From Polytrichum commune (lineage: Eukaryota > Streptophyta > Polytrichopsida > Polytrichales > Polytrichaceae): DNA of 64,000 nt. How positions within the stretch are numbered: position 1 is the first letter of the stretch; the number at the start of each line of letters is the position of its first letter. Where the stretch lies: the NCBI GenBank assembly GCA_950295325.1, contig OX485806.1, positions 2,542,001 through 2,606,000 of the forward strand, written 5' to 3'. Made by a program: the position numbers and the translations under genes. Under the pieces are notes generated by a model. That model had not been told where the DNA came from. It searched no databases and saw nothing but the letters and a program-made list of their open reading frames with translations. Shown piece after piece: positions 30,814 through 42,757 of the stretch.

Positions 30814-31438
30814 CACTAAATATGATATTTAGTGTTTGATTGCATTTAGTGTTGTTACCATCCTATCATGTTCAACACTAAATTTCAATTTTTTGATATT
30901 TAGTGTTAGACATGAATGCACCGCCACCTTCCCTACTGCCACCTCCTCTCCTACGAAACAGTCCTCTTCAATCGCTTCTACGTTTCTACCTACTCCACGG
31001 GGAGTCATCAGAAAATATTACGACGAAGCTCCGCAGCTATGAGAACAAGGAGGTATGAGTTCTGTGAGAAAAGTGGAAGCTGTCGTCACCTCCAAACCTC
31101 ATGTGGTACACAACTTCGCTCCTAGCTTGAGCTTCTGGTTCTTTTTCTTCTCTTCTCTTCTTCTCTCCCGTTGTGTGTCATTACACCAAAATTAACAATG
31201 ATAAAAGAAGAATTCCAACATGTTAAATGCTAGAAGATATGTTGGAATTCTTCTTTTATCATTGTTAATTTTTTTCTCATATCTAACACTATATTCGTGC
31301 ATGTAACTTCCACATATTACTATAATTGAAATTTAGTGTTTGAATCCACGGTTAATGTTACTTACTTTCATAGGGTTAGTGATATTTAGTGTATGTGCTC
31401 GTATTTAGTGTATCTAACACTAAATATCATATTTAGCG
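30814..31438. mobile_element. TA-flanked MITE, CACTAAATATGATATTTAGTG ends
   Basis: Palindromic ends CACTAAATATGATATTTAGTG and ATATCATATTTAGCG, flanked by TA (30812-30813 and 31439-31440). The outer parts match, inverted, the 297-bp element at 43142-43438. This copy has about 300 extra bases in the middle, including a perfect hairpin (31188-31272). Confidence 0.85.
31188..31272. ncRNA. Perfect 34-bp stem hairpin, possible small-RNA precursor
   Basis: 31188-31221 and 31239-31272 are exact complements (34 bp, including GATAAAAGAAGAATTCCAAC) with a 17-base loop. Hairpins of this type can be cut by Dicer-like enzymes. Perfect pairing is equally typical of a very young inverted duplication. No expression evidence. 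Confidence 0.45.
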
Positions 31439-33462
31439 TACTAATGTGGCCCAAACCTTTGTAACATGCACGGCCATGCCCATCCCGTCATCATGCATAC
31501 CATCATGCGGGTAAGAAACATAATCGTCACCCTTGATGCCATTGTCCGGGATTCACCATCAACATGCCCAATTGGATCGCCTTGCCTCATCCGTGGTGGC
31601 AACGATTTTGAATCCCAACAGAATTCCTCGAATGGCGATTTTCGGAAGTGCATGCTCACATCTTGTGGGTGTATGTTCGGAGCTCATTGCAATTAAACCC
31701 TGGAGGCAAATCCACCCATTTACATTTGCCAAACATCATTGCAAACAAAATGGACAGTGCTTCCTATTAACCCTTAAAGGACAATGTTGCCCCACGGGCT
31801 TGGTATTATTTTGGGAGAATCTTGTTCAAAACTTCTACTCCATTGCACCAAATGGGGTTTTTAGAATGCCAAATCGAGCACCTTAGCAAGATCTATACTT
31901 CTTTAGAATAGAGCCTATGTAAATTAATTGGTTAATCATGCTCAAAATGAATTTTAAAAGATATTTTGGGTGTGGTATCGGGAAAGCATATGTCCTTTAA
32001 GGGTTAAGCACATCACCGGCTTCCTACATGCCGCATACATGGAGCATCTTCGCTCGTTAGTTCGTTCAATGCCCTTCCGATGGGACAATTCATGCATGTA
32101 GATGATCTACGATTTCATGATTTTGAGACTACTTAAGGACAGGGTTTTCAAATAAAGGACAAGGAAAACACAAATACATATTCAATGTGACTTAATAAAC
32201 TGATTCGCATGGGTGGCACTAACCAATTTGGCAAAAATACATATCATCACAATAAGAAATTGGATCATGTATTCAACGATTTGCACTTATTTTGAGACTT
32301 TCCAAAGTCTCCGATTAACGAATATAGTGATATGAAGATTTTCTAGAAAGATAAGAATCCTGTAAAGACAAGTCGTGTAGATTCATATGCCAAGGCACTC
32401 CATCGAACCAAGAGGGCAAACTTTTACCCCCCCCCCCCGATAAAACAATTATTCCTTATTCATGAGGTGATTCGCCAAACGATGTCCATTGTTTATGTTG
32501 CTTTGGTATTTCTTTGTGGTTCACGCACCCTTCTAACTTGCAAATCATCCTTATAGTTCTTTAGCACAGATTTAATCTAATCCTAACTTGTTTCACATTC
32601 TCCACTATAAGATGTTAACGTAAACTTGTAACCTACAACATTTGAATGTCGCAATGTTTGTAACTTACACACCCACTTTGTCCTCCTGGAGAGTAGATCT
32701 AGTATATGAATTATGCAAGTCTACCTAATCATACATAAATAACAACATTGGAAGTTATTTTTGACCTTTTGCAGTATGAATGTCAGGATGGACCAAACGT
32801 CAATTGGTCGCACATTCTAGTGATCACAATATAGATGTACAAAAAGAAAAGGAAGTTGTATGCAAAAGGAAAGTACATTCTCAATTGCAAGGGTCACATT
32901 GGTCCAAGAATGTCCACAAGGAGAAAATAAGGAAGGCTAATGCTACAGATGCCAGTGCCAATTCACCATGAAGCAATTGTATTTGTAGCCAAACATTGCT
33001 GAAATCATGTACACTGGGATAAATCATGTTAATAAATAAAAGGTTTCTTGTGCATGGTTAAGTCAAAAGGGGAGCAAAAACCGCTTCTCCTACCATGTTC
33101 GGAGCTCCTGTCAGGTTTTGTAACTTCATCATGTCCCAAGGGGTGGACTCTTTGTTGGAAACCTAAATGATGTGCACGGGTCACTATGAAATTAAACCCC
33201 CTATGTACAAGAAGTTTATATAGAAAAATAAAGGTATTTAACGACATGCTAGAAGATGGAGTCATGTATTTAATATACTAAGCTTTTCAATTTAATGTGG
33301 TAAATGCTTCTACTACATATATAAAATATATCATGACTTAATTAGGCCTTCATTACACACAAACCCACTTTCACTTTCCAATGAAAAAGTCATTTTCATC
33401 TATAGCATGCAACTCATTGATTACACCAAACAAACAAAGACAAGAGTATAATAACTTAGCTG
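31439..33462. other. Intergenic sequence
   Basis: No recognisable gene. Overlapping short ORFs at 31441-31886 lie on both strands and match nothing I know. A C run lies at 32429-32438. Confidence 0.45.
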
Positions 33463-33470
33463 CAATTCGG

Positions 33471-34863
33471 CTCGGGGGGTGCACTGTACTAAACATGTAC
33501 GAGTATACGTGAGTGCACAGGAAGGGTATTGATTTGGACCTTGCCGTATTACGTATACATATGGTATACATGTTATAATTTATAGTTACGTACATATATG
33601 GAAGGCCTTTAAAAAATATACAATAATTGTACTTGTATGGTACTGTTATTATACTACATATCATAAGTTTTCATATTGGATGAAATTAGGATTAACTAGG
33701 ATTAAAGATTTTCGTTAGCAACCTTATAGGGTAGTATGAACCATGTACAAGGTGTCAAGGTAATATCGGGGAAAGAGGCAGTATTAGGGTTTTGAAATGA
33801 TTCGTTCAGCTCAAAGTAACAAGGACCCTTTTCCCCTCCCATCCCTAGGTTTTGTTTTCTTTTTTTGTCGGGTGCTGAAGGTTTTTGTTTTCTCTTTTCG
33901 CATAGCCTGCTTCTTTTGCCGACAACTACTTCATTTTTCCTTCTTTCACCTGTTGCTCCAGCGCTTCTCAGCGTCCCTACGGTTACTGCCGCCGTGGGAA
34001 TCACCGAAAGTCCTGACATTGTCATGGCCTCATTCTGAAATTCCCTCTCTATAAAATGCAAAGTCAGTTGTGGCTTATGTAATGGTAGGGGAGTCTAGAA
34101 ATTTTAAAAATACACTTGTTAGTCAATTGAATGGCAATCCTTCTTTGTCTAAAGATCGGTTGACTCGAATTAAATCTAGTATATTATATATGAAGCCTAA
34201 ACTCCCGAGTGTTGGAAACCATGACACTTTGTTAAAGCTTGGTTGTGACTGTGGTGTGTGTTTTTTGAACACACCTGAAGCTAAAACTGTGAAAAAACGA
34301 GGTAGGCCAAAAAAATCTACTCGAGTTAAGGTTTGGTTTGTTGGGAGAGTTTATAGGATGCGGAGGAAGTTTGATAATCGTTGGGTGGAGTATAGGGATC
34401 CAATTGACTTGATGGACCGTCCATCAAACGTGGAGATTGGTTTATGTTGGTATCAAAAAGGGGCTAACAACAAGTGGACCTATGATCTTACTGATCATTT
34501 GATGGTAGACTTAGAGACAATAATTGCATTGGCTACAATGACATATATTGGTGAATCAAATGTTTATGAGTTACATCTGGGAGATGAAAAAGTTTTCAAC
34601 GACTTTGCTGATGAAAGCTAGGATATTTTGTTATACATATTATAGGGGTTGATTATTGTTCAAAGTATATTTGTATACTTATGTTAATGACTATATATGA
34701 ATGGATGTTTTTTTGTGTATACATATTGTCACTTGTATATTTATTGTTGCAATTGTATGTGTATTACTTCATTTCACAAAAAATAACTTGTATATAGGGG
34801 GTTTTTAGAGTATGCAGTGAACGCACGTGATTCTAGGTTTTAATGAAAGGTGCACCCCCCGAG
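33471..34863 (+). mobile_element. 1.4-kb DNA transposon with CTCGGGGGGTGCAC ends carrying a gene
   Basis: Perfect 14-bp inverted ends, CTCGGGGGGTGCAC, with a perfect 8-bp TSD CAATTCGG (33463-33470 and 34864-34871). Subterminal AGGGGGTTTTTAGAGTATGC and GAACGCACGTG are shared with the MITE at 15490. The left 170 bp is shared with 40603-40770. It carries one ORF (34082-34621) that does not look like a transposase, so it is either non-autonomous with a captured gene or of an unfamiliar type. Confidence 0.88.
34082..34621 (+). CDS. AT-hook protein carried by the transposon, unknown function
   Basis: 179 residues from the first ATG (MVGESRNFKNTL); four more codons are open upstream. It has an AT-hook, VKKRGRPKKS, in the middle, preceded by LGCDCGVCF and followed by WFVGRVYRMRRKFDNRWVEY and EIGLCWYQKG. 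The last part is strongly patterned with aromatic and acidic residues (DLTDHLMVDLETIIALATMT). AT-hooks bind the minor groove of AT-rich DNA. No DDE or other transposase signature is visible. The frame has no stop or frameshift, which suggests recent activity or selection. It could be a transposon accessory protein or a captured host fragment. A spliced upstream exon is possible. Confidence 0.6.
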   Translation: MVGESRNFKNTLVSQLNGNPSLSKDRLTRIKSSILYMKPKLPSVGNHDTLLKLGCDCGVCFLNTPEAKTVKKRGRPKKSTRVKVWFVGRVYRMRRKFDNRWVEYRDPIDLMDRPSNVEIGLCWYQKGANNKWTYDLTDHLMVDLETIIALATMTYIGESNVYELHLGDEKVFNDFADES

Positions 34864-34871
34864 CAATTCGG

Positions 34872-35093
34872 AGAGCATAATGCAAGGAAGCCCATGAGTG
34901 CTTCAAGAGTCTATGGTTTGTAAAAACCTAGAACCCAATTGCAAACTTGAACGAGAACATGCATGATAGTCATTAAGGACTATGACCATATCACAATAAT
35001 GGATGAAATCGTGGATTGGATGAAACCAACACATCCATACCTTAGGCCCTCTTCTGTACATCTACCTTTACTTCATGAAAGTCAATAGCTTCT
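34872..35093. other. Short intergenic spacer
   Basis: Nothing recognisable. Confidence 0.5.
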
Positions 35094-35480
35094 TTGGGTG
35101 CAAGCATGGCAAAGTGGACCAAAAAAATGCTTCAATATATGAAAAGCATAATTCTTTTGGTCAAAGGTCTAGAAGTAGTAGCAAAGTGTTGTTTACATTG
35201 GAGTTCTTTTATGATGGCCTATATTGTTGTGTTAAATACTCAAATGTTGAATAACAAGTTGAGATCTTCAAAGCTTATCATTAAAAAGTGATGCTCGAAA
35301 AGCAAATGGTTGAAATCTAGTTTTGAAGTTGGAATCTTGTTTCATATTCCTTGAATTCATTATCTACTTGAGGGAGTCATCACAAAACTTTGTAGATACC
35401 ATCAATTTGATGTCATTTTATTGTATTTAAATTTTAGACAGTTACTTGTTCAATATCACTATAGTTAGTTTTTCGTTATC
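35094..35480. repeat. Dispersed repeat, copy 1 of 2
   Basis: GCAAGCAT, ATAATTCTTTTGGTCAAA, CTAGAAGTAGTAGCAAAGTG, TATTGTTGTGTTA and CATCACAAAACTTTGTAGA recur at 42700-42757 plus 44029-44360, where a Mutator-like element splits the copy. The open frame at 35094-35291 has no known domain. Confidence 0.75.
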
Positions 35481-38400
35481 ACTTAAATACTAACAAAAAA
35501 AACCCCCATGGAACTAGATCAAAGGGATAACTAAGCTAGTGTGTATAAGGGTTAATGTCATATTGAATTAAGGATTTCAAATAACAATCCATGTCTTTTA
35601 TTCCTTCATTTTTTCTTCATTAAGCTTAATTCACACCTTTATGGTTCATTGTGCTTCTTCCGTTGTGTGTGATGTCCGTCCTATGTGCATGTGAACTTCT
35701 ATCACTCTAATTCCATCCTCTTATCAGTTGTGAAGCTCAAAAACTTGGCAAATTGTCAGGGTAAAGTCCAGGGTAATGCCTTTGGAGTGCCACATCGTCT
35801 TTAAGTGTCATGAATTATGCTCTGTGATAATCTCAAATTTAATTCTTCTTAATCTAACTTAAAAGCATTCGGTCATTCTTCCAAGCTGTAATTACCATCT
35901 TCATCTTCAATTTATCTAGTAACTTCATTGAGGGCTATTGCCCTTTTCCTCAGTAATTAGCCTTCACTCTTTATCTCAAATTGAGTAAAAACCGACTCAC
36001 ATGCTTATGGCCATAGTCTGGTTGTAATCCTCATTGATTTTTAGACTTACCATTGATCTTCCTCGCCCTTTTGGCGGTTTGTTTGTCTATTTCAACACTT
36101 ATGGCCACTGCTACTAAGCAATCATGACATCATTTTCATTCCAAAACATAATCCACAATCAAAATTCCACTTCAAGACAATTGCACTTAACAAACTTTTC
36201 CTCTCAATGTCAGAGTTTCAAGACAAATTAGAGTCAGAATCACTCACCTCTTTTAAACTAGTTCTACATCTACAACTATCTTGCTTGAAAATTGCCTAAT
36301 GTTAAGTATTCAACCTCAGTCCCTAAGTGTTGAACCTTCAAGAAAGCTTATTGCTTCTATATTGAGACTACGCTGGATGCAAATGGGCGTGTTGTGATTG
36401 CATGTGGGCACTTAAAAGTAACATCTACTAACATCATATTAATGTTCTCATAATGATTTGGCTTGATTCTTATAATGAAGTCCCTATCATGTGTTATTGT
36501 GGCTCCTTAAAAGGCACAAAAGAAGGTGGCCTTCACAATATGCTAGAGCCCTAAATTGATTATCTAGAAAATACCATTGTCACACAAGCACCACAAACGT
36601 TGCCACAAACGTAGCCAACTGAAGTTCCTATGGAGGACGAGGTTTTCAATAAGGCTTTGAGCCTTGTAAATGGTGCTAAAGCAGATCAGTTCCTTCTTAA
36701 TCATGTTTTTGCATATTTTCATGTCATCCAAGGGAGGCATAAAACTTTGGTTTCTCAATTAAGCACAGCATGTTGGACCCTTTTCAATTGGAGCTGCACT
36801 TCTAGCCCAATGTCGATGGAAATGGAAATTATGGAATGTCCTAAAGCATAGAAAAATTTCCTTGAACGTCATTGGTAACCTCTTCCAACAAACCTATTGT
36901 AACGTGGGCCCCATATAGGGCATCCAAGGACAATTCATTCTTGTTACAATTATCACGTTACGATTACACAGGCCTACACGTGTCGCGGCACATATATATA
37001 ATTCTTTCATTTCCAAAGGCCAACATTACTTTGTTTTGCAAACTTCCTTTTTTTTTCCCACTCTCCTACGTCCGACTTCTTTTTTTTTTGGTGTTACTCG
37101 TGCATGTATTCCCGCCTCTCCCTGAAATTCCCGATGAAATTTGGGAAGACCACATTTGGCAGCTGGTAGCACAACATCATTTAGAAGTGGTGAATCTTCA
37201 AACGTTGAGCATTGTGTGGCACCAATGGCTTGGTAATAACAAACCACAGTGTTGTCCGGGCTCACTGGCAATATATGGAGTACATGTGGCAATGAGAGTG
37301 CGAGGAGGCCGAGAGGGAGCTCAATAGCGGACCATTCAACTCCGGCAACACCTTGGATTGAGAAAACAACACCGACAACACCATCTATAGTGAGATGGTA
37401 ACAACAACAAAATCTTGTGAACGTCGTGACTCCTCTAAATTTGCACACAATTAGTGAGGCAATGTGGAGCCGGTTCACAAGATCCCTTGAACTTATTGGG
37501 GCTATCAAAAATGACTGCCACTTGGTCCGAGATGACCCTAAACTACTGGATGATGGTGGAGAGATACCCAAATCTCAAGGAAGAAGTTGGCGGTTTGAAT
37601 CCCGGCTGTGAAATTTTCTCTCTATTTGACAAAAAACTTATCAGGTGGTCAACTACTTCATGTGCTTTGATGTTGGCATGTCGGCCTTCTGTCTAATTAA
37701 TTCCATGCACCTCACACATGACCACCCACCGTGACTTTTGTCACCAGCTTAGACTAGACGAATCATAGCTCAAGAGAAAATATGCAGTAGTGGTTCAAAA
37801 TCATTGTTCCATGCCCATCACCAAAACCCGTCAAGGTGTATCAAAGACCTATGAAGGTCATTAGACCAAGTTGGGCACCTCCTATCCATAGCCTTCTTGT
37901 TTTTTTTGTGTGCATTCTAGTTTTCTATGACAACCATGGAATGCTTATGCAATGTGGAGATGTTTGTGGAAGTTAACATACACGTTGGCCATGGACATGG
38001 AAATGGCATGTATATTTTTTGGCTAGAAAAAATCCTATAGTTTTCTATCAATGTTGCCCCAACTAGGCCTACACTGCATGTGTCACTTGCCACTATAGGG
38101 ACCATGTCCAATAGGAGGTAGTAGCACTTGTCCCATAACCCTGCTTAGCAAACCCACTCTGGGTTCACATATGAGCTTGCGGCTATGATCAAGGTGAAGC
38201 GTCCCTTATTCACGCCAACACCAGTGGATGGCATTGTCTCTCTTTCTATCTATGTTGTATGTTCTTCTATTGTATATCTCTTTTGCATCAACGACGTGCC
38301 CATGCACTATTTAGTATTTATGGATGTCACACTGATAGATTGTTGCAGAGTGCAAAACATTTGTTATGGGCATATGCTTGTTATTAAATGTTGTTCTATA

Positions 38401-40602
38401 TGTCCTCTATATGCTATGATAGTTTTGTAACATCCCCACATAGATAGAATGTTGTGTAATGTGCAATGTTGACTATAGAGTGTGCAATGCGTTGTGTATT
38501 TTTTTTTAAATACTTTTGAATATATGCAATGTTAAATGCTACTTAATGAATTGCATAGTCTTTTGCATTCTATGAATTTTGTAGCATTCATTCTAATCCA
38601 TCTTGTAACAAAGTTAATTAATGTCACAAACTTAATAAGATCATTTAGCCAATTAATTAATTCCACATAATTATTGATACAAAAAATAATGAGGAATCAT
38701 GGAATGGTATAAGCATATGAGAAGTGATACATGTTACAAGCCGAATTTTCATGTTACTAGGCCTATAAGAAAAAATCAATGCTCAACATATCAAGTATAT
38801 ATATGCAGCTTAGTGTTACATGAGTATCTGTTCACATGAGCACTGCTATGCCAATATGAACACTATGATACATACAGAGCGTTGTGTACAAAGTTAGTGA
38901 GTTTTTAGCATAAAATTAATGATTGTGTGAATGCAAAGGTAGTCAATACCTCAATGTATAGTTTTTGCAAATACAAGCATTGCTATTTCCATGTGAACAA
39001 TGGTTGTTGTCTACTACTTCTAGATATGGTTACATTCTAGGGGAATGTTGCCTGACATTAATGACATGTACTATAACACTACCTTCAAAATGGCTTTCCA
39101 TTGCCTTCGCCTACTTTGTCACTACCCTACAGTGAATCTTTGGAGGTGTAACCTCCATCCACTTTTGGAGGGAAATGCCCCTTTTATTATGAATAGCACT
39201 TCAAACATGTCAATTGTCAACCTCTAGAATTGTGACGAGATCCTCAAAGTCCTTGGGGGTGTCCAAAATGGCTAGAAGCACCGCCAATGATTCACACCTT
39301 AGGGCTTCAAAAAACTCATTTGTTTTGGTACTCAACACATTTGCTATAGCATGTCACAACACCCCCTTAAAATACTTTGGTTAAAACTGGTGGCCATGTT
39401 GCATGTGGCTTGAAATGCACCATGAAACAAAAATGAGAAAATGCAATATGTTACAAATATTTAGGAAATGTAACATGGACCAAAGAATGGATTATTGACA
39501 TGCCCATTGGCTCGCACCTTGCAAAGTGTGTCGTTTCCGCTATCAAGGTGTGTCCCATACAATCCCACAATATGTAAAAATTCAAAGATAAAATGGTAAC
39601 CACATCCCCCCCCCCCCCCCCTTTGCTTGGGATGGTATGGGGACTTGCACTACATTTTGACAAATGATGGCCTGCTCTTTCTTGTTGATTTTTCATAACC
39701 CACGACTCCATGCCCAACATCTCATATATGGAAAAAGTTTTGAGCATGGTAGCTATATGGAAACCTCACACAAAGTCAAAATATAATGAACATGCGTTGT
39801 CTATGATCAACAAAGACCAGTGCCCATCGCAGTAATATGGCACTACCTGTACCTTCACTTCCTCTGGAAATTCTTTCATATCTCTACCCCTTCACTACAT
39901 GTGCTTGCTCATTCGTGGCCAACAAATGCATGTGTCCAAATGATGTGGCATGCAACAAAAACATCTCCCTTTGTTGTCTCCAGTTTTCTTATGTCCACCC
40001 CAACCCACACATTGGTGACCAAAAATTCCAAATGTACGTATTCCAACTTTCAGTTATGGGAGCAAAAACTTCCCAAGCACATTTGTTGCCCACAAGGGGC
40101 ATTCTTAAGGCCAAACCCATGGGAAACACAATACTCTTGCTTCGAGGTGGGCATTTGAGCTCTGTGAGCATTTCTCTAATCTTGCGTGACACGTGGAAAA
40201 CATGTCACATGCATATTCACCAATGGAATGTGCACAAATCCAACAAATTGTGTCAAAGTTGAGATTACTATAGTTTTTGCGCTAAGTTTATGAGATCGTT
40301 GTCCTCTCCATTTAGACGATGATGAGCATGAGGGGAAAGTTTGCCAACCTTTGGTGTGTGGACACTCCCACTTACACTAACATCCTAACTCGCTTTGAAT
40401 CTATGTTTTGCACCTCTACAAATGCAAAAGACTCACCGACAACGGTGTCAACACACACATCTCCACAAGGGAGTCCCTCATGAGCCAAGGAGTTTGTAGG
40501 GACTTGCACATCGTTCCCACCCACAGTGCCCGTAATGTCCATGATGTGGCCATCCTCAAGGTTGATGATGTTGTTGAAGGCGTTTTTGTTGGACAACAAC
40601 AG
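35481..40602. other. Intergenic sequence, no certain gene
   Basis: No supported gene over about 5 kb. The best candidate is on + at 37100-37230: PPLPEIPDEIWEDHIWQLVA, then VVNLQTLSIVWHQWLG, reminiscent of an F-box. It has no ATG in frame and no clear repeat domain. A TATA-like CATATATATAA lies at 36991. The run of C at 39607-39622 is simple repeat. Confidence 0.35.
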
Positions 40603-40770
40603 CTCGGGGGTGCACCTTTCATAACACATATGAGTGTACATGAGTGCACAAAGGGGTATTGTTATGAACTTTATACAATATATTAATACATATGCTACAC
40701 AAATTATGATTTGTAGTTATGTACATGCATGGAGGATCTCTAGAAAATATACAACATTTGTACTCACTAG
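40603..40770. mobile_element. Truncated left end related to the 33471 transposon
   Basis: It starts CTCGGGGGTGCACC and runs in parallel with 33471-33640: GAGTGCACA, GGTATTG, ATTTGTAGTTATGTACAT, GGA..TCT.TAGAAAATATACAA. The similarity stops at about 40770, and no right end or TSD was found. Confidence 0.6.
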
Positions 40771-42757
40771 TGGAAAACTATGCGAAAAGAACCGCAGTCG
40801 TTTTTCCATTGCGGTTCTTTTGAACCATCCTACGAGCTCCTCCCATCAAGTGGGGTTTGGTTTGCCAAAAGCTAAACCCATGCCTCCTCCACTCACTTAA
40901 ACCATTGCTCACGTAGGAGTCATGATTTGGAGTTTGTATCCCCCATGTTGGATGTACAACGTGGCGTGGTACCGCATGGAGGATCCATCACCACTAAACT
41001 TGGCAACCTTCACCAACCAAGCATTGGCATTCTCCTTGTTGCAACCTTGAAATAGGATGTGATAGGCATGGTGCAACTCTAGAAGAGAATCCAAAAAACA
41101 CTAAGAAGCAATACATTGTTGGGGATTATCAACATTTGTGGACTAGCTTATGGTCAAAGAGAGTGAAATGAAAATGGGAGGCCTCATCAAGTTATTGTTG
41201 TAAGGGAAACAAATGTTCGACAACCTTGCAGAGTGGTTTTTTACACAAAAAAAACTTGTAGAAAGGGTGACATCCCCAATTGTGCATAAATATGATGGGT
41301 ATTTGTTGTGGTCATACTCCTCCATCACAAATTTCATGGTTGACTAGACCTTCGCTTGTCACCAGCACTCCCACTACTCCCTAAGCACCAATACTTCATT
41401 TTGTGTCAAAATTATCTGCACATACGCCACCAAAGCATACAACTTAATGTTTGCAGTAGCATGGTTTTAACCTGCGCTCACAAAGGATACCACACTCTTG
41501 GTGACATCGACGATGACTTGGGGTAGCGCATGTGTGTCCGATGAATTTTAAATCACAATGACGCATATGCTACATTGGGTTGTGCAATAGCCACGAGTGT
41601 TGCATAGAGTAGGGGGGAATATTTGTAACATGCAACATGATGGAATGTTGACAGGATATTGAGCATAGTTTATGCCCAAAGCACTTAGAAATGTTGTAAA
41701 GTCAATGTAACATGCGCAAGACAAAGGGCAAGAAAGAATCAAACAACAATGACTGCAAGTGAATGGAAATGGCCCAAACATGAGACTAAAAATATTGCAG
41801 GCATATTGACAATGAAACCCTACATTAACAAACAAACAAACAAACATAAAAAAACTAGAGGCAAAAACAAATGTCATGCTTAGTGTAAAAACATGGGCAA
41901 GAAGATCATTTTCATGGTAGGAGTTGTTTCACTTGATATCTAGCCAAATAAAACCTCATGTACGTTGATAGAATTTTTTGCCACATCGAAGATTTGTTCT
42001 CCACACATCCACATATACCTGAAACTCCAAAAGTGCCCTTCATTTTAGGTCAAAATCCAACATCCGTAAGGAAAAAGGTGGAACAAACCCAAGGCTAGCA
42101 ACGCCTACAAGAGTGGCGGCCTCATAGTGTCCATCGATATTGTGCGATGAGCGGCGCTAGTTGTTTTCAAAAGGAATGATCGGCCACTTGTCCTCTAAAA
42201 TTTGCAGGGGATTGATCGCATGTCGAGGTTGCGCCTGAGTGTGTGTTGAAGGTGCAAGAGAAGGCTTAGGATTCACCATTCTTGATTGTGGGATGGGATT
42301 GAGGGGCTCTGAAGGGGGATTGTAAGATTGCAATGGAGTGACACAGATGGGCTTTCACATTGGCTACAAATAGGACTAGAGGTAGATGGTGCGGAAGGGG
42401 AGTTTGTTGCATAGGATTTCTTTTTGAACGTTTATGGAGTGGTTCATGTGAGGTTGTCCTTACGTTTTAGGATGTGTCCATTTCTTTTGCACTCTCTTGA
42501 GTACAAAGTAGTCAAGGATGTCATCATTGAAGGTGTTTGCGTTAGTGTCCTCGAGTTCCACAACAAAGGTTTGGCTAGTGGGCGCTCATGTCTGTTGTTT
42601 CTGGGGTAGGAAGGCCTGGATTTCACCTTTCCATGGTTGTTTTTTTAAATATAATAATGGGCTTTAGAGCTACAATAGAAGGCCTCATGAGGTTCTTGCC
42701 TCATGAGGTTGACGCAAGCATAGTCAAATGTACGAGAAAAGTGTTATGATATATTAA
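40771..42757. other. Intergenic sequence
   Basis: No supported gene. (AAAC)n at about 41830. The last about 60 bases belong to the repeat also seen at 35094. Confidence 0.45.

Noticed and set aside
36872-37327. F-box-like protein on the + strand
   Set aside because: Only about 40 residues look F-box-like, there is no ATG in frame, and an equally long minus-strand ORF overlaps it.
40772-40830. CACTA-type terminus (CACTAGTGGAAAACTATGCG) with a small internal hairpin
   Set aside because: It resembles a CACTA end, but no matching inverted end or TSD was found in the neighbourhood.
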